Assembly: GCA_934359755.1 (NCBI GenBank)
Contig: CAKRLV010000003.1
Location: 111,321-175,320, forward strand
Reading direction: 5' to 3'
Source of the DNA: an uncultured Agathobacter sp.
Lineage (GTDB): Bacteria; Bacillota; Clostridia; Lachnospirales; Lachnospiraceae
DNA length: 64,000 nucleotides
Under the pieces are notes generated by a model, which had not been told where the DNA came from, ran no database searches, and worked only from the letters and a program-made list of their open reading frames with translations. Both the position numbers and the translations under genes were made by a program. Position 1 is the stretch's first letter. Every line of letters starts with the position of its first letter. Below are positions 59,858-64,000 of this stretch, one piece after another.

Positions 59858-61585
59858 ATGATTGAGATATTAAAAAAGATATATTTTTTTTCACCTGCAC
59901 AGAAAAAGAATATTGTATGGTCTATCGTTTTAGGAATCGTACAATCATTATTTGAGCTTATGCAGCTTGGCGCAATCTATATGATGTTTCAATTGCTTAC
60001 GGGGGGACATAGTGACAATGCGGCGGTGAAAATGGCTGTTATTATGGGAATAAGTATCATCGGGATTGTGGCAGCGAACAGTGTTTCTCATCTGCTTCAG
60101 ACAAAAGCAGGCCTATATATGGCGGCGGACCGACGAATGACAATCGGTGAACGTATGAAAAGAATTCCGATGGGTTATTTCAACAGCACAAGCCTTGGAA
60201 CCATAATCTCCATTATTTCTTCGCAGTTGTATAACGTTGAAAATACAGCATCGAAAGTGTTGAGTAATGTACTGCAGGGATTGATTTATACAATAGTAGT
60301 TACTGCTGCGGTGATGGTGTTTGAGTGGCGAATTGGCTTAATCATTCTCGCAGGTGTTGTGATGTTTTTGTTTGTTATCCGAATGATGTTTCGCAGTTCG
60401 GATGAAACTGCACCGCGAAAGGCAGAGGCAGACCGAAAACTTACAGAGGATGTTCTAGAATTTATAAACGGAAATATTATTTTTAGAACATTTCACACAA
60501 CAAAATATGATAAAAACGCGATCTTTCACTCTCTGGATGAGAGCAAGAATGCGGAGATAATGTTTGAAAAGAAGACAGTGCCTTATACAGCTACGGCCCA
60601 GTTGGTCCTGAGAATTGCATCGACACTGATTTTGATTGAGACTATACTGCTGTATTTTGAAAATCAGTTGGAACTTAGTATGTGTCTTTTGTTACTTTTG
60701 GTGGCTTCAATTGTGTTTAAACAGATTGAAATTGCAGGCAGTATGATTACCCTTTTGAGGAATATTGATATTTCTATAAATGCAGCAAACGCAATGGATG
60801 ACATTTCCCTTATGGATGAGAAAGGTGATGATGTTTGTCCGAAGTCCTACGATATTAGTGTAGAGAATATTGATTTTTCTTATAGCAGCCGAAAAATTTT
60901 GTCGGGAGTAAGCGTAAAAATTCAGGAAAAAACAACATTGGCAATTGTTGGTTATTCGGGAAGCGGAAAGACTACGCTGAGCAATCTGATCACAAGATTC
61001 TGGGATGTGGATTCCGGACAAATTACCCTTGGAGGGCGAAATATTAAGGACTATACCATCGACAGTCTTATGAAGAATTTCAGCATTGTATTTCAGAATA
61101 CATATCTGTTTGAGGATACCATTATGAATAATATCCGCTTTGGAAAGCCGGATGCATCGGATGAAGAAATTTATGAAGCAGCCAAAAAAGCCTGCTGTCA
61201 TGACTTCATAATGAAACTCAATGATGGCTATCAGACCGTAATTGGAGAGGGCGGAGCAACCATTTCCGGAGGAGAACGCCAAAGAATTGCAATTGCAAGA
61301 GCGATAATAAAAGATTCACCGATTATTGTTTTGGATGAAGCTACTGCCAATGTAGATCCGGAAAACGCCGTGCAGCTTCAGATGGCTATTGATGCACTTA
61401 CAAAGGATAGGACGATTATTATGATTGCTCATCAGCTCAAGACAGTTGAACATGCAGATCAGATAATAGTGATGAGCGATGGTCAGATTGTTCAGCGCGG
61501 AACACACAAAAATCTGGTTGCCCAGGAAGGTATATACAGAAATTTTGTTATGGAGCGGGAAAGAGCAAAATCATGGAAACTTTAA
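59858..61585 (+). CDS. ABC transporter, fused TMD-NBD, YbtP/YbtQ-like subunit 2
   Basis: A 575-residue partner of the previous protein: six membrane helices (about 15-300) and NBD (about 335-570) with GYSGSGKTT, signature ISGGERQR and Walker B VLDEATANVDPENA. Both subunits have complete ATPase motifs, so both sites may work. The ATG at 59858 follows the upstream stop by two bases and has GGAGG ten bases upstream; a longer frame starting at 59816 overlaps the previous gene. Its end overlaps the phosphopantetheinyl transferase by 13 bases, tying transport to the biosynthesis genes. Confidence 0.87.
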   Translation: MIEILKKIYFFSPAQKKNIVWSIVLGIVQSLFELMQLGAIYMMFQLLTGGHSDNAAVKMAVIMGISIIGIVAANSVSHLLQTKAGLYMAADRRMTIGERMKRIPMGYFNSTSLGTIISIISSQLYNVENTASKVLSNVLQGLIYTIVVTAAVMVFEWRIGLIILAGVVMFLFVIRMMFRSSDETAPRKAEADRKLTEDVLEFINGNIIFRTFHTTKYDKNAIFHSLDESKNAEIMFEKKTVPYTATAQLVLRIASTLILIETILLYFENQLELSMCLLLLLVASIVFKQIEIAGSMITLLRNIDISINAANAMDDISLMDEKGDDVCPKSYDISVENIDFSYSSRKILSGVSVKIQEKTTLAIVGYSGSGKTTLSNLITRFWDVDSGQITLGGRNIKDYTIDSLMKNFSIVFQNTYLFEDTIMNNIRFGKPDASDEEIYEAAKKACCHDFIMKLNDGYQTVIGEGGATISGGERQRIAIARAIIKDSPIIVLDEATANVDPENAVQLQMAIDALTKDRTIIMIAHQLKTVEHADQIIVMSDGQIVQRGTHKNLVAQEGIYRNFVMERERAKSWKL

Positions 61586-62226
61586 ATCTGTATCTTTGTG
61601 ATGATGTTCAAACGGTTTCGTCTAGGGAGTATTTTCAAATGCTTGCATGCGTTCCGAAAGAGCGATGTGATAAAGCAAAACGGTTTTTAAAAAAAAATGA
61701 TTGTATACTCAGCATGGCGGCATATCTCTTGCTAAGGTACGCGTTACGCAAGGATTATCACATTGCGGATATTCCGCAGTTTTCGTATGGCGCATATGGA
61801 AAACCATATTTTCAAGAAATGCCGGACCTACATTTTAATATATCGCATACTGACGGCGCAGTAATGTGCGGAATATGTAAAAAGAGTGAGGTGGGAGTTG
61901 ATGTACAGCGTTACACCAAGATAAATGACATCAGCTATGACATATTTCTCACAGACAAGGAACAGTGGGAAGTAAAAAAGCGGGGAAATCAAAATTCAGA
62001 TCTTATACGGTTGTGGGCACTTAAAGAAGCGTATCTAAAATGTACCGGTGTTGGATTACATGCCGGGATAAATAAGATAAATTTTTCAGACTGGCTTTGT
62101 AAAAACGTATTTCAGGCAGGAAAAGAGTATTTCAGAAGCGGGGAATGTCAAGGAGTGATCTGGGCATCCTGTGGATACCAAAAATCAAAGGTGCACAATG
62201 TATCCATACATAGTTTATTGAAATGA
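61573..62226 (+). CDS. Sfp-type 4'-phosphopantetheinyl transferase
   Basis: A 217-residue PPTase that attaches the phosphopantetheine arm to carrier domains. Motifs are FNISHTDGAV near residues 93-102, VGVDVQRYT near 114-122 (metal Asp) and WALKEAYLKCTGVGL near 155-169 (metal Glu and Lys). The size fits Sfp/EntD-type enzymes for nonribosomal peptide or polyketide synthases rather than the shorter AcpS used in fatty acid synthesis. It is in an operon with a type II thioesterase, so a carrier-protein assembly line is expected nearby; none is in the window. Confidence 0.92.
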   Translation: METLNLYLCDDVQTVSSREYFQMLACVPKERCDKAKRFLKKNDCILSMAAYLLLRYALRKDYHIADIPQFSYGAYGKPYFQEMPDLHFNISHTDGAVMCGICKKSEVGVDVQRYTKINDISYDIFLTDKEQWEVKKRGNQNSDLIRLWALKEAYLKCTGVGLHAGINKINFSDWLCKNVFQAGKEYFRSGECQGVIWASCGYQKSKVHNVSIHSLLK

Positions 62227-62237
62227 GGAGTGAGCGT

Positions 62238-62951
62238 ATGAAACAAATGATATTATTCCCCCATGCAGGTGGGTTTGCGGCTGGTTATATGTATCTTGCA
62301 GCGCAGCTGGAAGAAGCTTTTGACGGAAAGATTCAGGTATTGGCTTATGAGTATTCCGGCAGAGGAAAAAAATCACAGGAGATGGGATACAAAAATTTTG
62401 AAGATGCAGTATTTCGCATTACTAAGGATCTGACGGAACATTTTCTCGTTCCAGGGAATGAATTGATTTTGTTTGGTCATAGTATGGGAGCGTTTATTGC
62501 AGTTGAAACAGCCTATGCACTCAGAAGAATGTACGGGATTTCTCCGAAAAAAATGTTTATTTCCGGACAGTCCAGTCCATATCATAAGGCAGACCTCAAA
62601 CGCGAGCTGACAGATGAGGAAGGCTATGCATATATTCGGGCGCTGGGCGGTACAAGTGAGGAAATCATAGAAAATAAATACTTCTATGAGAAATTATATT
62701 GTTTTGTAAAAAATGATATTACCATGCTGGAACGCTATGAGGCCGCTCAAAGACCTATTTTGTTGGATTCGGATCTGTATATCATGAACGGCACAGAGGA
62801 TACGGAACTGAAGGAGGAAGAATTGATACAGTGGCCGGAGATTACTTCTGGGAAATGTGAAATAAAACTGTTTCATGGCGGGCATTTTTACATACAGGAA
62901 CAAGTAATGGAAATTGCAGATTATATTTCTGAAAGAATATGGGAGGGATAA
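62238..62951 (+). CDS. Type II thioesterase (GrsT/YbtT-like)
   Basis: A 237-residue alpha/beta hydrolase. MILFPHAGGFAAGYMYLA gives the oxyanion part, GHSMGAF near residue 80 has the nucleophile Ser, and GGHFYIQE near the end has the catalytic His. Such enzymes clear wrongly loaded carrier domains in NRPS and siderophore systems (YbtT in yersiniabactin synthesis). The ATG at 62238 has GAGGAG upstream; the longer frame overlaps the PPTase end. It follows the PPTase by 11 bases and precedes the SagB-like gene by one base. Confidence 0.92.
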   Translation: MKQMILFPHAGGFAAGYMYLAAQLEEAFDGKIQVLAYEYSGRGKKSQEMGYKNFEDAVFRITKDLTEHFLVPGNELILFGHSMGAFIAVETAYALRRMYGISPKKMFISGQSSPYHKADLKRELTDEEGYAYIRALGGTSEEIIENKYFYEKLYCFVKNDITMLERYEAAQRPILLDSDLYIMNGTEDTELKEEELIQWPEITSGKCEIKLFHGGHFYIQEQVMEIADYISERIWEG

Positions 62952-62952
62952 A

Positions 62953-63921
62953 GTGAAAAGTGAAAATAAATTGTTCTGGTCACCAGCAGTTACGTGGGAA
63001 GCATCGGATGGGGTACTCAAGGTCGCATCCTTTGTGATGCATACAGATTATGCAAGGCTTTTCCCAGAATTTTATAGTCTTTGTGCAAATGGAATCAGTG
63101 AAAGTGATTTGTTGGAACATTTTTGTGATGAGCAAAGAGACAGACTTCGCAGATTTATTCGTAAATTATGTAAGGTTCATGCTCTCACGGATTGTATTCA
63201 GTCCATAGATGAAATATTTTTTTTTCAGAAAAATCTTTTTCAGACGGAGAAAAAATACGATCATACTTATTTTATGAAAAAAGACAATGTTCAAAAATTT
63301 GCTGAGCGAAGCAGGAACAGACAGGTTATACATGGAGATGAGAGGATAGCTGTGCCTGTGGGAGAACAGCAGGCAGTGTTTGAAAACAGAAAAAGTATCC
63401 GCAACTTTGATACCTCAAGAAAAACAAAGCTTAGGGATTTTATGGGAATGATGCAGCTTTTTATGAAAAAACCGGACGAAAGCGGATACTATTATGCCAG
63501 TGCGGGAGGATTATATCCGCTGGATGCGTATGTTTTTGTGAAAGAAGACTGTGTGGAAGGGCTCGGCTCGGGACTTTATTACATCAATCCGGCAGGAAGG
63601 TGCATAGAGAAAATCGACAATGGAAAAGACTTTGATGAAGATATGCACTATGCCATGAACCGCAGCATTTATGCCCGGTCGGCATTCTCTGTATTTCTTG
63701 TATACAATGCAGAATTTTCCATACCGAAGTACGGAGGACGTGCTTACTATTACGCATTACTGGATTCAGGAATTTTGGTGGGCAACCTGAACCTTGCAGC
63801 AGAATGTTACAGTCTGGGAAGCTGTTCAATAGGAGATATGAATTTCCGAAAAATCGAAAAAGCCTTTCACCTTAACAATTTTCAGCAGTATTTACATTGC
63901 GTGATTTTTGGAAATATATGA
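62953..63921 (+). CDS. SagB-type nitroreductase-fold dehydrogenase
   Basis: A 322-residue protein (GTG start with GGGAGG six bases upstream; an in-frame ATG at 62914 overlaps the thioesterase). Residues 1-110 look like a small N-terminal winged-helix or helical part; the rest is an FMN nitroreductase fold with NRKSIRNFDTS near 150, ASAGGLYPLDAYVFV near 185-200 and LNLAAECYSLGSCSIGDM near 285-303. SagB/ThcOx enzymes oxidise thiazolines or oxazolines to thiazoles or oxazoles, in peptide natural products and some NRPS pathways. No SagC/SagD cyclodehydratase is seen, so an NRPS partner is more likely. It ends five bases before an IS110-like end. Confidence 0.82.
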   Translation: MKSENKLFWSPAVTWEASDGVLKVASFVMHTDYARLFPEFYSLCANGISESDLLEHFCDEQRDRLRRFIRKLCKVHALTDCIQSIDEIFFFQKNLFQTEKKYDHTYFMKKDNVQKFAERSRNRQVIHGDERIAVPVGEQQAVFENRKSIRNFDTSRKTKLRDFMGMMQLFMKKPDESGYYYASAGGLYPLDAYVFVKEDCVEGLGSGLYYINPAGRCIEKIDNGKDFDEDMHYAMNRSIYARSAFSVFLVYNAEFSIPKYGGRAYYYALLDSGILVGNLNLAAECYSLGSCSIGDMNFRKIEKAFHLNNFQQYLHCVIFGNI

Positions 63922-63926
63922 TTAGG

Positions 63927-64000
63927 AGCTTCCTGTATACTTTAAAGAGTAAAAGGAATTGACCCAAAAGAATACCTCAAGTAAATTTAGATTATTACTG
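63927..64000 (+). mobile_element. Start of a second IS110-like element, cut by the window end
   Basis: The 74 bases from AGCTTCCTGTATA to TTAGATTATTACTG closely match the left part of the element at 53714, in the same direction. The transposase, if present, would lie beyond the window. Confidence 0.65.

Overview
The window looks like a chromosomal segment of a low-GC, spore-forming Gram-positive anaerobe, most likely a member of the Lachnospiraceae or a close clostridial relative. The basis is AT-rich DNA with strong AGGAGG-type ribosome binding sites, an intact spoIIAA-spoIIAB-sigF sporulation operon, a valS T-box, LuxS, FapA and CarD-family genes, lipoprotein signal peptides and an agr-type quorum-sensing locus. 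No RNA genes other than the T-box leader and no CRISPR array were seen.

Region by region. 1-3975: the end of a PepF-like oligoendopeptidase, a chemoreceptor, luxS-mtnN (activated methyl cycle and AI-2) and a polysaccharide deacetylase. 4021-22344: a type VII secretion (ESX/Yuk-like) locus in two transcription units. The first has three WXG100-type proteins, a WXG-like protein fused to a GH24-type lysozyme domain, a lipoprotein, a PP2C phosphatase, a membrane Ser/Thr kinase shaped like EssB, membrane and FHA proteins, an EssC-type ATPase of 1656 residues, a LytTR regulator, an uncharacterised 229-residue protein and a YukD/EsaB-like protein. The second has a coiled-coil protein, three more WXG100-type proteins and a second pseudoprotease-FHA protein. 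Both units start from nearly identical promoters carrying 21-bp-spaced direct repeats, the layout expected for a LytTR activator. 22463-27367: a small membrane protein, then an RND-type efflux pump and its TetR regulator with a matching palindromic operator. 27494-42039: housekeeping and sporulation genes (chemoreceptor, T-box and valS, FapA-like gene, TPR protein, spoIIA operon, HAD hydrolase, larE, an ion transporter, a cytidylate kinase-like protein, carD).

42048-53643: an agr-type system. agrB, agrA and agrC run on the minus strand; agrD runs divergently on the plus strand with a secreted peptide, a lipoprotein and an ABC transporter. The divergent promoters share a 44-bp dyad that gives each side a 21-bp-spaced repeat exactly 40 bp upstream of its -10 box. 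The same element recurs at 49968-50061 before a decayed copy of agrD, a frameshifted secreted-peptide gene and a second ABC transporter.

53714-64000: accessory DNA between two directly oriented IS110-family ends. It holds an FtsX/MacB-type ABC transporter, a heterodimeric ABC pair resembling the YbtP/YbtQ and IrtA/IrtB siderophore transporters, a Sfp-type phosphopantetheinyl transferase, a type II thioesterase and a SagB-type oxidoreductase. This is the accessory set of a nonribosomal peptide or thiazoline-type pathway whose assembly-line enzymes are not in the window. Three copies of a GTTAG-N6-CTAAC/T palindrome sit before the two transcription units.

The two most interesting systems are the phospho-signalling type VII locus with its twin LytTR promoters, and the IS-bracketed, apparently co-regulated siderophore-like cluster.
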